Part shown: positions 22,330-31,464 of the stretch, piece by piece
Position numbering within the stretch: the stretch's first letter is position 1
How the letters are laid out: the number at the start of each line of letters is the position of its first letter
Origin: an uncultured Lachnospiraceae bacterium
GTDB lineage: Bacteria; Bacillota; Clostridia; Lachnospirales; Lachnospiraceae
Length of the DNA stretch: 35,143 nucleotides
NCBI GenBank assembly: GCA_944380065.1
Contig: CALWGM010000115.1
Location: forward strand, 1-35,143
Direction of reading: 5' to 3'
The notes under the pieces: model-generated
What the model was told of the DNA's origin: nothing
The model's database searches: none
Seen by the model: only the letters and a program-made list of their open reading frames with translations
Translations under genes and position numbers: made by a program

Positions 22330-23559
22330 CTATCTTACTTCTGTTATTTCCACAGACACATAGTCCAGAGATTCCCTTTGTGCCAGCTCTGCATTTCTCT
22401 GTTCTCTGGCCTCCTGTTCTTCTTCCGTAAAACTTCGCACTTCATAAAAACAACCTCTGACACAACTATAGCTTACCACGCAGAAATCACCGCCAGCATC
22501 CCGGAAGATATAATTGACGATTCCCGTATGCAATCGACCATCCTTCCCCGCCAGATACTCAATCCTGCTTTCACCCCATCCATTGATGCTTCCCAAATAA
22601 GCTCTCGCCATTTTTTCTGCACCCGGATACTGTTCCTGACACAGTTCCATATCCACCCATTCGCTTTTCGAGTAATTGGACTGTTCTCTGTCCTCAAACG
22701 TCAGCACCCGGATCCGCCCGTCCTGCAGATCTACTGCTGCAGAATAACAGGTTCCTTCTGTTTCCGCTGAAAAGGATACCTGATCCGAAGTCATCGTATT
22801 CCCATTTGCATCCAGCATCTGATGATATTCTATCTCAGTTACCATCCTGTCTGGCTCGATACCATATACCTCTTTCAGTTTTTGCCCTGCCAGTCTCACC
22901 GCCTCCTCCTGCGAGACTTCAGCCACCTGCTGATATTCCATGGTTACATCCTGTGTCGCAAGACTATAATCCCGCTTATAATAAAAGTCAATCAGCTCCA
23001 GCAGCTGTTCGTCTTTCATCGGCGCGTCAGGCAGATAAAACGTACTGGTTTCCAGCAAAAAGCAAACCCGGTTGGGAACAACTTCATCCACATCAGAAAC
23101 TTCCAGCACCTCCCTTTCCGGAAAAAGCCCTTCCGTCTGGTAACGTTCCAGCAATTCATTCAGCCGTATCCTTTCCTCCCCTGTCAGTTCCCTGGAAAAC
23201 ACATCTGCATTCGCATATTTTGCCTCTTCCGCAAGGTTTTCCTTTTCTTCCTCAGATAAGCTTTCCATTCTCTGCTGTACATGGCTAATTGCCGCATACA
23301 CGCCACCGGTTCCGGCCGCTGCTGCACAGATAAAAACCAGAACGGCTGCCAGTTTCCCATAATGTCCCCAGTTCTTTTTGCCAATGCCTGTCTGGCCTGA
23401 TCCTTTCCGTTGTTCCTTCTCATCCTCCGCACAGCAGATTTGGATTTGAGCTTTGACCAGTTCTGTATAGGCTTTCGGAAGCTTCATCTTCGTCTCTCTC
23501 AGGTAAGCAAGAATTTTTTGATCTGTTTTTCTTTCTGATAAATCCATAAAAACCATCAC
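22330..23559 (-). CDS. Anti-sigma factor-like transmembrane protein
   Basis: The 409-residue protein starts in an ATGA overlap with the end of the sigma factor gene (23559-23556), the usual arrangement of an ECF sigma and its anti-sigma. Residues 1-65 are cytosolic and helical (YLRETKMKLPKAYTELVKAQI) and would bind the sigma factor. A membrane helix follows at about 68-92 (LAAVLVFICAAAAGTGGVYAA). The extracellular part of about 300 residues contains acidic stretches and a domain with YPGAEKMARAYLGSINGWGES. No zinc-binding HxxxCxxC motif is visible, so it is not a classical ZAS anti-sigma factor. The signal it senses is unknown. Confidence 0.8.
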   Translation of the reverse strand: MMVFMDLSERKTDQKILAYLRETKMKLPKAYTELVKAQIQICCAEDEKEQRKGSGQTGIGKKNWGHYGKLAAVLVFICAAAAGTGGVYAAISHVQQRMESLSEEEKENLAEEAKYANADVFSRELTGEERIRLNELLERYQTEGLFPEREVLEVSDVDEVVPNRVCFLLETSTFYLPDAPMKDEQLLELIDFYYKRDYSLATQDVTMEYQQVAEVSQEEAVRLAGQKLKEVYGIEPDRMVTEIEYHQMLDANGNTMTSDQVSFSAETEGTCYSAAVDLQDGRIRVLTFEDREQSNYSKSEWVDMELCQEQYPGAEKMARAYLGSINGWGESRIEYLAGKDGRLHTGIVNYIFRDAGGDFCVVSYSCVRGCFYEVRSFTEEEQEAREQRNAELAQRESLDYVSVEITEVR

Positions 23560-24065
23560 CTTTCATTCAAAATAAATTCCGCCAGCTTTTTCCTGCCCTT
23601 TGAAAGCCTGGACTTAACCGTGCCCTCCGCCATACCAGTCATACGGCTGATCTCCCGGATCGTCAGCCGCTCATAATAATAAGCGGCAACAACAATCCTG
23701 ATTTCATAAGGCAGCCCCATAACAATTTCCCACAAATCATCATGGTCAGTTGTTACATTCTTTATATACTGTTCCGGTTCTTCCATCAGGATCACCCGAC
23801 CCCGTTTGCTTCGCAGCTCCCTTGACACGTTCGCCAGAATTCCCAACAGCCACGATTTTGCCTTTCTTTTGTCCCTCAGCCTGCATCTGTTTTCAAAAGC
23901 TCTGGTGATGCTTTCACTCACTGCATCCTGAGCATCCGCATCACTTCCAAGCATGGATACCGCCATTCGGTACATACTTTCCTGATTCGTCAGGATCAGA
24001 TCTGATAATTCTTTCTTTGATAGTTCCCTCATAAGCCCTGCCAGCAATCCCTCCTCATGATCCAT
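23556..24065 (-). CDS. ECF-type RNA polymerase sigma factor
   Basis: The 169-residue protein has sigma region 2 (ESMYRMAVSMLGSDADAQDAVSESITRAFEN) and region 4 with its helix-turn-helix (LTIREISRMTGMAEGTVKSRLSKGRKKL), and nothing between them, as in ECF sigma factors. The start is uncertain. ATG 24065 lacks a clear ribosome binding site, and ATG 24032 (11 residues later, MRELSKKE) has AGGG only 3 bases before it. The gene is followed by the overlapping anti-sigma gene and a third membrane protein. Such operons usually activate themselves; I could not fix the promoter in the upstream 360 bp. Confidence 0.92.
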   Translation of the reverse strand: MDHEEGLLAGLMRELSKKELSDLILTNQESMYRMAVSMLGSDADAQDAVSESITRAFENRCRLRDKRKAKSWLLGILANVSRELRSKRGRVILMEEPEQYIKNVTTDHDDLWEIVMGLPYEIRIVVAAYYYERLTIREISRMTGMAEGTVKSRLSKGRKKLAEFILNER

Positions 24066-24240
24066 GCAACAGATCTGCAGCTTTTCATGGATTCACTTTT
24101 GTATTCTATATCCTTCTGTTTATTAGTGAGATAAAAACGCATTTTGGTTCTCAAAAATTCCACTTTGGTCGAAATTGCACGTATTTCAATCATATATGCC
24201 GATTTTTAATATATGGCGCAGGCACAAACACACCCTGACA

Positions 24241-24290
24241 ATCTCCTCTCAGGTTTTCAGCTCCTGCCTGACGGCTGCATATTCCCGGAT
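24241..24290 (-). pseudogene. Decayed fragment of a second DUF1703 AAA-ATPase gene
   Basis: By hand alignment 42 of 50 bases match 20344-20393 inside the intact ATPase gene. The minus-strand translation reads IREYAAVRQELKT, a stop, then EEI, against IREYAATMQELKTREEI in the intact protein. Neither side extends the similarity. The fragment is in the same orientation as the intact gene and about 4 kb away. Confidence 0.75.
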
Positions 24291-24300
24291 TACAGAAATC

Positions 24301-24361
24301 AAAAAGAGACAGCCCTGCCGATTCCAGAATCCATATCCTGAAATCTCAGCAAAACTGTCTC
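24301..24361 (-). terminator. Terminator-like structure downstream of mrp
   Basis: On the minus strand GAGACAG (24361-24355) and CTGTCTC (24312-24306) could close a large hairpin, with TGCTG/CGGCA pairing inside, followed by TTTTT at 24305-24301. The loop is long for a terminator, so termination is plausible but not certain. Confidence 0.5.
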
Positions 24362-24426
24362 ATTCATCCGTTATGTCTCTTTTCAACAAACACATCTCCT
24401 CCGGATTTTCCGGTGCAGCTGTATTT

Positions 24427-25266
24427 TTACATCTCTTCCAGCGTCTTTACGGCCTTGTCCAGATAAATATTGTCTGCCTTTCCAAAAAGCCCTGCGTCTG
24501 CCAGCTCCGCAAAAGCCGGATCCAGCGGCAGTTTTCCCAGAACCTCAATTCCCATGCCGGAAGCAATCTCGTCAATATGGCTCTCGCCGAAGACTTTGAT
24601 CTCTTTTCCACAGTCCGGACATACCAGGTAGCTGTAGTTCTCCACCACGCCAAGTACCGGAATGTTCATCATGCCGGCCATATTGTAAGCCTTTTTCACA
24701 ATCATCTGCACTAATTCCTGGGGAGAGGTAACCACTACGATGCCATCCACCGGCAGGGACTGAAATACCGTCAGCGGCACATCGCCGGTTCCAGGGGGCA
24801 TATCCACGAACAGGTAATCCAGATCACCCCAGACTACATCCGTCCAGAACTGTTTTACCGTGCCGGCGATAACCGGGCCTCTCCAGATCACGGGAGCCTC
24901 CTCATCTTCCATCAGCAGGTTCACAGACATGATCTTGATCCCGTCGGATGACTCGATCGGATAAATCCCCATTTCCGAACCGGTTGCCGGTCCATGAAGC
25001 CCATACATCTTGGGAATGGACGGTCCGGTAATATCTGCATCTAAAATCCCCACACTGTAGCCTTTTTTTCTCATGGCGGATGCAAGGGAAGCTGTCACGA
25101 ATGATTTGCCGACGCCGCCTTTTCCGCTGACAACACCGATCACCTTTTTTACAGAAGAATATTCATTTAACTTTTCCAGGAAACTCTGCGGCCCCTGGTC
25201 ACATCCGCCGTTTTCCTGAGCGGAACAGTTTCCTGCGCTTGCACAGCCTTCACAACTGCTTGCCAT
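24427..25266 (-). CDS. mrp: Mrp/NBP35-type iron-sulfur cluster carrier ATPase
   Basis: Mrp proteins bind a 4Fe-4S cluster and deliver it to target enzymes in an ATP-dependent way. The 279-residue protein has the deviant Walker A GKGGVGKS (residues about 49-56), Walker B YLFVDMPPGTGD and the switch LDADITGPS. A CPDCG pair in the C-terminal part is the likely bridging cluster site at the dimer interface. The N-terminus carries additional cysteines (CEGCASAGNC, then another Cys), as in NBP35-like members. ATG 25266 is used because AAAGGAG is 8 bases away; an ATG at 25272 is too close. The region before the start is tandemly repeated. Its usual partner, a NifX-like protein, is at 576. Confidence 0.93.
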   Translation of the reverse strand: MASSCEGCASAGNCSAQENGGCDQGPQSFLEKLNEYSSVKKVIGVVSGKGGVGKSFVTASLASAMRKKGYSVGILDADITGPSIPKMYGLHGPATGSEMGIYPIESSDGIKIMSVNLLMEDEEAPVIWRGPVIAGTVKQFWTDVVWGDLDYLFVDMPPGTGDVPLTVFQSLPVDGIVVVTSPQELVQMIVKKAYNMAGMMNIPVLGVVENYSYLVCPDCGKEIKVFGESHIDEIASGMGIEVLGKLPLDPAFAELADAGLFGKADNIYLDKAVKTLEEM

Positions 25267-25270
25267 AATC

Positions 25271-25404
25271 ATTTCTCCTTTCTTGGGCGTGTTTCTGCCC
25301 ATACAGGTATCCTGGGAAGGATTTCTCCTTTCTTGGGCGTGTTTCTGCCCATACAGGTATCCTGGAAGGATTTCTCCTTTCCTGGGCATGTTTCTGCCTG
25401 CATT
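25271..25404. repeat. 50-bp tandem repeat, about 2.6 copies, carrying the mrp ribosome binding site
   Basis: Units lie at 25271-25320 (50 bp), 25321-25369 (49 bp, one base shorter) and a diverged partial unit from 25370. Each starts, on the plus strand, with ATTTCTCCTTTC and so has an AAAGGAGAAAT ribosome binding sequence on the minus strand. Only the copy next to mrp is followed by the used ATG. Confidence 0.93.
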
Positions 25405-25495
25405 GTTTCAGTATACCCCTTTTCCCGCGAAAAGAAAAGTCTTTTTCCTTCTTTTTCGTAGGAAAACAGGGATTATCGGATACCGTGATCGTTTT

Positions 25496-26587
25496 TTATT
25501 TTTTCGCTGCCGCCTCTTTCCTGGCGAAAATCTCTTTGAAGGATTCCTCGTACGGCGGACGGGCAATGCCGAACTCCGTCACGATCCCGGCGATCAGCTC
25601 ATGGTCGGTCACATCAAAAGCGGGGTTAAATACCTTCACGCCCTCCGGAGCCATACGCTCCTTATACCACATCTCAGTCACTTCCTCCGGCTTGCGCTGC
25701 TCAATTTTAATCTCCGCGCCGGTTGGCGTATTCATGTCGATGGTGGATGTAGGCGCCGCAATGTAAACCGGAACGTTATACAGCTTCGCCACTGCAGCTA
25801 CCACAGAGGTACCGATCTTGTTGGCGGTATCGCCGTTGGCAGCCACCCGGTCGCAGCCCACGAACACAGCGTCCACCCAGCCGTTCTTCATCACTGTGGC
25901 TGACATATTATCGCAGATCAGGGTCACATCCACGCCGGAAGACTGCAGCTCAAAGGCTGTCAGACGGGCTCCCTGCAGAAGCGGCCTGGTCTCATCCGCA
26001 AATACACGGAACTGGTAGCCCCGCTCCTGCCCTAAATAAATCGGGGCGGTAGCCGTGCCATATTTGCTGGTGGCCAGCTTGCCTGCATTGCAGTGAGTCA
26101 GAATCCCGTCGCCGGGCTTCACCAGGGTCAGGCCATATTCGCCGATGGCTTTGCAGACACGGATATCCTCTTCCTGGATCTCCACAGACTCCTCTTTCAG
26201 CAGCTGCTTGATCTCCGCCACGGACTTTTCTTTGTTATTTAACACTACCTGCTCCATCCGGTTCAGCGCCCAGGACAGATTGACTGCCGTGGGACGGGAG
26301 GAATCCAGATACTCCTTCTGCTTTTTAAACTCCGCATAAAAGGTGTCAAAATCCTCCGTCTCGATTCCCTTTGCCAGCACATAAATGCCATAAGCAGCCG
26401 CCACGCCGATGGCCGGGGCGCCGCGCACCTGCAGCAGATAAATCGCGTCCCAGATCTCCTGGGCGGTCTTCAGGGAAATGATCTCCGTCCTTGCCGGAAG
26501 CTTTGTCTGGTCGATGATCACCACCGCGCTGTTTTCGTCATCTAAGGTGACGGTATCATAATCCATAATGTTCTTCTTTTTTTCCAT
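25496..26587 (-). CDS. mtnA: S-methyl-5-thioribose-1-phosphate isomerase (MtnA family)
   Basis: MtnA converts 5-methylthioribose-1-phosphate (and in some bacteria 5-deoxyribose-1-phosphate) to the ribulose form. The 363-residue protein has the family motifs [17 protein letters not shown] (active-site Cys) and [16 protein letters not shown] (catalytic Asp), and the common eIF2B-like fold. The length is typical. No mtnK, mtnB or other salvage genes are near, so the pathway context is open; a role in a deoxyribose-type shunt or an incomplete salvage route is possible. It follows glmS by 46 bases on the same strand. The ribosome binding site is weak (AGAGAAC), and the ATG eight codons in is an alternative start. 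Confidence 0.92.
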   Translation of the reverse strand: MEKKKNIMDYDTVTLDDENSAVVIIDQTKLPARTEIISLKTAQEIWDAIYLLQVRGAPAIGVAAAYGIYVLAKGIETEDFDTFYAEFKKQKEYLDSSRPTAVNLSWALNRMEQVVLNNKEKSVAEIKQLLKEESVEIQEEDIRVCKAIGEYGLTLVKPGDGILTHCNAGKLATSKYGTATAPIYLGQERGYQFRVFADETRPLLQGARLTAFELQSSGVDVTLICDNMSATVMKNGWVDAVFVGCDRVAANGDTANKIGTSVVAAVAKLYNVPVYIAAPTSTIDMNTPTGAEIKIEQRKPEEVTEMWYKERMAPEGVKVFNPAFDVTDHELIAGIVTEFGIARPPYEESFKEIFARKEAAAKK

Positions 26588-26633
26588 ATCATTGTTCTCT
26601 TTCTGTTGTAGTCTGTTCCTGTGGACTGTAATC

Positions 26634-28499
26634 CTATTCTACCGTCACACTTTTTGCCAGATTCCGCGGCTTATCCACATCCAGTCCCCGGGCCACACTG
26701 GTATAATATCCCAAAAGCTGCAGCGGGATCACTGCCAGGCTGGCCGCGAAATGGGGATCGGTCTTGGGAATATAAACGGTAAAGTCCGCGGTATCCTCGA
26801 TCACATAATGGCCGTAACTGGTCAGTCCCATCAGATACGCGCCCCTGGATCTGCACTCTACCATATTGCTGACGGTTTTTTCATAAAGATCATCCTGGGT
26901 CAGCACGCCGATCACCAGCGTGCCGTCCTCGATCAGACTGATGGTACCGTGCTTCAGCTCCCCGGCCGCATACGCCTCCGAATGGATGTAGGAAATCTCT
27001 TTCATCTTCAGGCTGCCTTCCAGGCTGATGGCATAATCAATGCCGCGCCCGATGAAGAAAATATCATGCGCATTGGAAAATTTCGCCGCAAACCACTGCA
27101 GACGCTCCTTTTCATCCAGAATCCGCTCCATCTTCTTCGGCAGGGTCTGCAGTTCATCCAGCATGGCCGCATAGCGTTCCGGGGTCAGCAGTTCTCTCAC
27201 AAAGGCAAACTGCATGGCCAGCAGATAAGAAGCGATCAGCTGTGTGCTGTAGGCCTTTGTGGTGGCAACCGCAATCTCCGGACCTGCCAGCGTATAGAAA
27301 ACATGGTCGGCTTCCCGGGCAATCGAGGATCCCACCACATTGACAATAGCCAGCGTCCGGATCCCCATATCCTTCGCCTCACGAAGGGCTGCCAGAGAAT
27401 CTGCCGTCTCGCCGGACTGGGAAATGACGATCACCAGACCATTGGGATCCAGGATCGGTTTCCGGTAACGGAATTCACTGGCCAGATCCACCCGCACCGG
27501 AATCCGCGCCAGGTCTTCAAAAATATACTGCGCCGCCATCCCTACATGCCATGCGGAACCGCAGGCCACAATATAAATCTGGGATACCGTTTTCATTATC
27601 TCTTCTGTCAGACCGGTCTCCGCCAGATCGATCCTCCACTCGCCCTCCGTCTTTTTCACAGCAGAGCGGACGGTATCCTCCACGGCCTTGGGCTGCTCGT
27701 GGATCTCCTTCATCATAAAATGCTCGAACCCGCCTTTTTCCGCGGCTTCCGCATCCCATTTGATCTCCACCAGTTCCTTCTGGATCTCATCGCCGTCAAT
27801 ATTATAAAAGACTGCCTCCCCGGGCGTTAAGCGGGCAATCTCCAGATTGCCGATATAATAAACATTTCTCGCGTATTTCAGAATCGCCGGCACATCAGAA
27901 GCCACATAAGTCTCTCCATTCTGCACGCCGATGATCATCGGGCTGTCTTTTCTCGCCACCCAGATCTCGCCGGGATAATCACGGAACATCACCGCCAGGG
28001 CATAAGAACCCCGCACACGCACCATGGCCTTTGCCAGAGCGTCCACCGGGCCTCCATTATATTTTTTATAATAATAATCTACCAGCTTCACAAATACTTC
28101 CGTATCGGTCTCTGAATAAAACGTATATCCGTTGCGCAGCAGCTTTTCCTTCAGCTCCTGGAAATTCTCAATGATACCGTTATGGACGCCCACTACCTCT
28201 GCGTCTTCCCCGGTGCTCACAGCGCTGGTATGGGGATGGGCATTGATCTCCGACGGTTCCCCGTGGGTCGCCCAGCGGGTATGGCCGATTCCGCAGGAAC
28301 CGATCACCGCATTGCCGTCGTCCGTCTTCTCCGCCAGCTTTTTCAGGCGTCCCTTGGCCTTTACCACCTCAAATTCCTTTTCTCCGTCGCGCACGGCCAG
28401 ACCTGCGGAATCATATCCGCGGTACTCTAACTTGGATAATCCATCCAGCAAAATAGGGGCTGCCTGTTTCGGGCCAATATAACCAACTATACCACACAT
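26634..28499 (-). CDS. glmS: Glutamine-fructose-6-phosphate aminotransferase (isomerizing)
   Basis: GlmS makes glucosamine-6-phosphate, the first step toward UDP-GlcNAc and peptidoglycan. The 621-residue protein begins MCGIVGYIG, where Cys2 is the glutaminase nucleophile exposed after removal of Met1. It continues with the class II amidotransferase domain ([13 protein letters not shown]) and two SIS domains ([30 protein letters not shown]). The C-terminal end [12 protein letters not shown] is also conserved. AGGAGG precedes the ATG. In many Clostridia the leader carries a self-cleaving glmS ribozyme; I could not recognise its core in the 170 bases upstream, so control appears to differ or to be undetected. 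Confidence 0.97.
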   Translation of the reverse strand: MCGIVGYIGPKQAAPILLDGLSKLEYRGYDSAGLAVRDGEKEFEVVKAKGRLKKLAEKTDDGNAVIGSCGIGHTRWATHGEPSEINAHPHTSAVSTGEDAEVVGVHNGIIENFQELKEKLLRNGYTFYSETDTEVFVKLVDYYYKKYNGGPVDALAKAMVRVRGSYALAVMFRDYPGEIWVARKDSPMIIGVQNGETYVASDVPAILKYARNVYYIGNLEIARLTPGEAVFYNIDGDEIQKELVEIKWDAEAAEKGGFEHFMMKEIHEQPKAVEDTVRSAVKKTEGEWRIDLAETGLTEEIMKTVSQIYIVACGSAWHVGMAAQYIFEDLARIPVRVDLASEFRYRKPILDPNGLVIVISQSGETADSLAALREAKDMGIRTLAIVNVVGSSIAREADHVFYTLAGPEIAVATTKAYSTQLIASYLLAMQFAFVRELLTPERYAAMLDELQTLPKKMERILDEKERLQWFAAKFSNAHDIFFIGRGIDYAISLEGSLKMKEISYIHSEAYAAGELKHGTISLIEDGTLVIGVLTQDDLYEKTVSNMVECRSRGAYLMGLTSYGHYVIEDTADFTVYIPKTDPHFAASLAVIPLQLLGYYTSVARGLDVDKPRNLAKSVTVE

Positions 28500-28672
28500 A
28501 TTCTGATCTACCTCCTGTCAGGTTGCATCTTTCCATGAAAATACGTTGTTTCCCGCCGCGTGAAACGACGGAATATTTTTCTCATCCGATATACAAAACT
28601 ATCATATTTTCTGCATTTTATCAACAATTTCCTGTTTTTTGCCCCCCAAAACGTTGCGATTCCGTTACTGTT
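28500..28672. other. glmS leader region
   Basis: AT-rich promoter-like sequence (TATGAT and TTGATA boxes with poor spacing) and a small hairpin GTTTC/GAAAC near 28545-28562 are visible on the minus strand. No gene and no recognisable glmS ribozyme core are seen. Confidence 0.5.
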
Positions 28673-28797
28673 CAAACCAGCATCAAACATTTACTGTTTG
28701 ATGCGTCAGAACATGAGCAGGGAGTGAGCAAATCCCATTCGCGAAGCGAATTTCCAATGGATTTGCGAAGTTACTGTGAACGGAGTGAACAGTAACG
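28673..28797. repeat. 125-bp inverted-repeat element containing 27-bp palindrome copy 2
   Basis: The ends CGTTACTGTTCA (28673-28684) and TGAACAGTAACG (28786-28797) are perfect 12-bp inverted repeats. Between them are three stems: GCATCAAACA/TGTTTGATGC, GCAAATCC-ATT/AATGGATTTGC with one bulged base around TTCGCGAAGCGAA, and the palindrome at 28770-28796 shared with 18834-18860. It resembles a MITE-like or REP-like element with no coding capacity. Its right end supplies the last codons and the stop of the hydrolase gene. Confidence 0.85.
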
Positions 28798-29670
28798 CGA
28801 TTCACAGTCGATTCCTGCCTGCAGACAGAACACCCCGGCGACCGCCGCCGCGAATTCCCGCGGCAGGTCGGAAGGAAAATTGTGATAGCCGGGGACATAG
28901 AAAAGCGGCCAGCCCAGTTCCTCTGCCGCCGCTTTGGCCGCCCGGTGGAACAGTCCTTCCCGGCTGCCCTCGCCAACGCCGATCCAGGCCGGAACGGCAA
29001 TCTGCCGCAGACGCCCGATGTCTGCTGCAAAAAAGCTCTCCATCTCATACTTCAGAAAGAACTGCAGATTCTCCAGATCGCGCGCCTGCTGTGCCAGGGA
29101 TTTACTTATCGCCCGCTGATCCACGCCTCCCATGCATTGGATAAATGCACGCATTGCGCGGATGACCCGGCCGTTTTTCCCTGCCTCCTGCAGCTTTCCT
29201 GCCAGCGCTCCCGCCTCTTCTTCCACCTCTGCTGTGCCGCAGAAGAACGGTTCATGCAAAAACAGACCGGTCACCAGCTCCGGGTGCGTCAGCGCCAGCT
29301 CTGCGGCCACCACGCCCCCGGCGCTGCTTCCGGCCACAAAGACGTTCCGCAGCCCGGATGCCCGGATCACTGCCGCCGCGTCCTCCGCCTGCACCCGGGG
29401 CGTCTGCTGTTCCGGCACATACCCGGCCGCTTCCGCCCCGTCCGCATTTCCGGTGTACAGCAAATGGCTGCGGCTGTATCCCCGCCGGTCATAAGTCAGT
29501 ACCGTAAACTGCTGTTTCAGGCAGCGCGCTGTTTCCGTGAAATAATCACAGTCACAGGCCACCCCGTGGATCAGCAGCAGTCCCGGCCCCCGGCCCTGCT
29601 TCCTGACAAACAGTTCTGCACCGGCTGCAGATACCCTGAACTCTTCCGGCTGCGTTTCCGTTTTCTCCAT
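28771..29670 (-). CDS. Alpha/beta hydrolase
   Basis: The 299-residue protein has the alpha/beta hydrolase layout. It shows the oxyanion region LLLIHGVACDCDYF, YDRRGYSRS, the nucleophile elbow GSSAGG, an acid around IGVGEGSREG and the catalytic His in PGYHNFP. The substrate cannot be predicted; esterase or haloperoxidase-like members share this pattern. There is no signal peptide. AAAGGAAAC stands before the ATG. The last eight or so residues (RYCSLRSQ) and the stop codon come from the inverted-repeat element at 28673-28797, so the original C-terminus was probably replaced. The gene lies 36 bases downstream of gltX and may be co-transcribed. Confidence 0.88.
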   Translation of the reverse strand: MEKTETQPEEFRVSAAGAELFVRKQGRGPGLLLIHGVACDCDYFTETARCLKQQFTVLTYDRRGYSRSHLLYTGNADGAEAAGYVPEQQTPRVQAEDAAAVIRASGLRNVFVAGSSAGGVVAAELALTHPELVTGLFLHEPFFCGTAEVEEEAGALAGKLQEAGKNGRVIRAMRAFIQCMGGVDQRAISKSLAQQARDLENLQFFLKYEMESFFAADIGRLRQIAVPAWIGVGEGSREGLFHRAAKAAAEELGWPLFYVPGYHNFPSDLPREFAAAVAGVFCLQAGIDCESRYCSLRSQ

Positions 29671-29706
29671 TTTTGTTTCCTTTCCAGCACCCCGGCGTAT
29701 CTTCTG

Positions 29707-31428
29707 TTATCCCAGCTTCTCTGCAGCGATCCGCAGCCGCTCCCGCACACGCTCCGGTCCCATCACCTGCATGATCTGGTACAGATCCGGCGTATTCCTG
29801 CGGCCGGTGATGCCCACACGGATGACTGTGCTCACATCCCCCACATGGCCGGGCCACTCGTCTTTTGCCTTTCTCCAGATCTTCACCTCACGGGCATAGC
29901 CGACCCGCTCCGCCAGATCCTTCATCTTCTCAAACCACTGCCCGCTGTCATCCGCCGGATCATAAAACTCCTCCGCATAGAGCGCAAAGATGTTTTTGAT
30001 CAGCTCCGGGTCAGCGATCAGCTGATACTCATATTCCTCCGGCTTTAAGTCAAACTGGCTGTCGTACATATAAGAAATATATTCCCGCACATCTGACCAC
30101 TTGCCGATATCTTTCCGTTTTTTCTTAATTTCCGCGCCGCGCTCAATGCCAAGCACCTGCAGGGAATATTCCCTGTCCTCCAGCATGGAGGCCAGCACCG
30201 GGTCATAGCGCTTCGCCCACTCCGACACATCCTCATACACCTTTTCGGCGGAGAATCCGGCAATCACGTTTTTGGACACATCGATCAGTTTGTCCATATC
30301 AAACAGGGCGCCCTCTGTGGTGCTCATCTTCTTTAAAGCAAACGGGAACTCATAGAGATCCGCGTTCTCATTCTTTTTCCGCCACATCTCAAAATCAGAG
30401 TTGGCGATGGTCATCAGATATTCCTTGACAGACTCTTTGGGGATGCCCGCCTGGTGATAATAGCTGACCGCCGCCTCGGGATCCTTCCGCTTGCTGATCT
30501 TGCGCTTAAAAGTCACGGCCTCCCCATTCTCATCCAGAACCGGGTTCCCGTTCTCATCCACCCTGGCCTCGCTCTTTAACATCGGGGCATAGTGGCAGTA
30601 TTTCGGCGCTTGAAAGCCCAGCGCATGGAACAGCTCCAGGTGCAGCGGCACCGAGGGGAACCACTCGTTGGAACGGATCACATGGGTGGTGTGCATCAGA
30701 TGGTCGTCCACCGCATGGGCAAAATGATAAGTAGGCAGCCCGTCACCCTTGATGATCACAATATCCAGAATGTTCTGCGGCATCTGCACCTTGCCTTTGA
30801 CCATATCCCTGTGCGTGATCTTGCCATCCTCTTTTCCCATGGCTTTGAAACGGATCACATACTTGTCTCCCAGGCGGATGCGCTCTGCCGCCTCCTCGAT
30901 GGGAAGATCCCGGTAAATCGCCCACTCGCCGTAATAACCGATATTGTTCAGCTTCTGCTCCTCCTGCTTTTTGCGCAGCTCGGCCAGCTCCTCTTCCGTG
31001 GCAAAGCAGGGGTACGCCCGGTCGTTCACTAAAAGGTATTTCGCATAAGCCTCATAAATCTCCCGACGCTGTGTCTGAATATACGGGCCATAATCCCCCG
31101 CAGACTCCGTCTCGCTGACCATCCCCTCATCGAATATAATATCAAAATCCTTCATGGAATCTATGATTCCCTGAACGCCGTTTTCGATTTTGCGCTTCTG
31201 GTCGGTATCCTCAATCCGCAGGATCAGCTTCCCTCCCGTCTGCTTCACCAGGGCCGTCTCCACAATACACTGCTCCAGCGCGCCGATATGCACAAACCCG
31301 GTGGGACTGGGAGCAAATCTGGTTACCACCGCCCCCTCCGGCAAATCTCTCTCCGGGTATTTTTCCTCATAATAAGAAATATCCTTCGCCTCCGGAAAAA
31401 TCAAATCCGCAAGTTCCTGTCTGTTCAT
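29707..31428 (-). CDS. gltX: Glutamyl-tRNA synthetase (long form)
   Basis: The class I synthetase has FAPSPTGFVHIGAL (HIGH motif), ILRIEDTDQKR and the KMSKS-type KISKRKDPE. At 573 residues it is longer than the usual 470-490-residue GluRS. The additional length lies in the segments around FATEEELAELRKKQEEQ and in the C-terminal anticodon domain (SQFDLKPEEYEYQLIADPEL). This longer form is known to me from Lachnospiraceae. Whether it charges tRNA-Glu only or also tRNA-Gln cannot be told. ATG 31428 is 8 bases from GGGAGG; ATG 31431 is equally possible. No T-box leader is seen upstream. Confidence 0.93.
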   Translation of the reverse strand: MNRQELADLIFPEAKDISYYEEKYPERDLPEGAVVTRFAPSPTGFVHIGALEQCIVETALVKQTGGKLILRIEDTDQKRKIENGVQGIIDSMKDFDIIFDEGMVSETESAGDYGPYIQTQRREIYEAYAKYLLVNDRAYPCFATEEELAELRKKQEEQKLNNIGYYGEWAIYRDLPIEEAAERIRLGDKYVIRFKAMGKEDGKITHRDMVKGKVQMPQNILDIVIIKGDGLPTYHFAHAVDDHLMHTTHVIRSNEWFPSVPLHLELFHALGFQAPKYCHYAPMLKSEARVDENGNPVLDENGEAVTFKRKISKRKDPEAAVSYYHQAGIPKESVKEYLMTIANSDFEMWRKKNENADLYEFPFALKKMSTTEGALFDMDKLIDVSKNVIAGFSAEKVYEDVSEWAKRYDPVLASMLEDREYSLQVLGIERGAEIKKKRKDIGKWSDVREYISYMYDSQFDLKPEEYEYQLIADPELIKNIFALYAEEFYDPADDSGQWFEKMKDLAERVGYAREVKIWRKAKDEWPGHVGDVSTVIRVGITGRRNTPDLYQIMQVMGPERVRERLRIAAEKLG

Positions 31429-31464
31429 CATCCATTCCTCCCACATTTTCTCAAAATCTATACT

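Larger units (their letters stand above)
24066..24426. other. Intergenic region between ECF operon and mrp
   Basis: This 361-bp gap holds the leader of the ECF operon, a decayed DUF1703 fragment (24241-24290) and a terminator-like structure (24301-24361). A 179-residue frame on the plus strand crosses it but is not credible because it mostly lies opposite mrp. Confidence 0.7.

Noticed and set aside
24175-24714. 179-residue plus-strand frame
   Set aside because: It is mostly opposite the Mrp coding sequence and crosses the decayed DUF1703 fragment; no start signal.
28500-28672. glmS ribozyme
   Set aside because: The conserved core sequences could not be found upstream of glmS; a covariance model search (Infernal, glmS family) would settle this.
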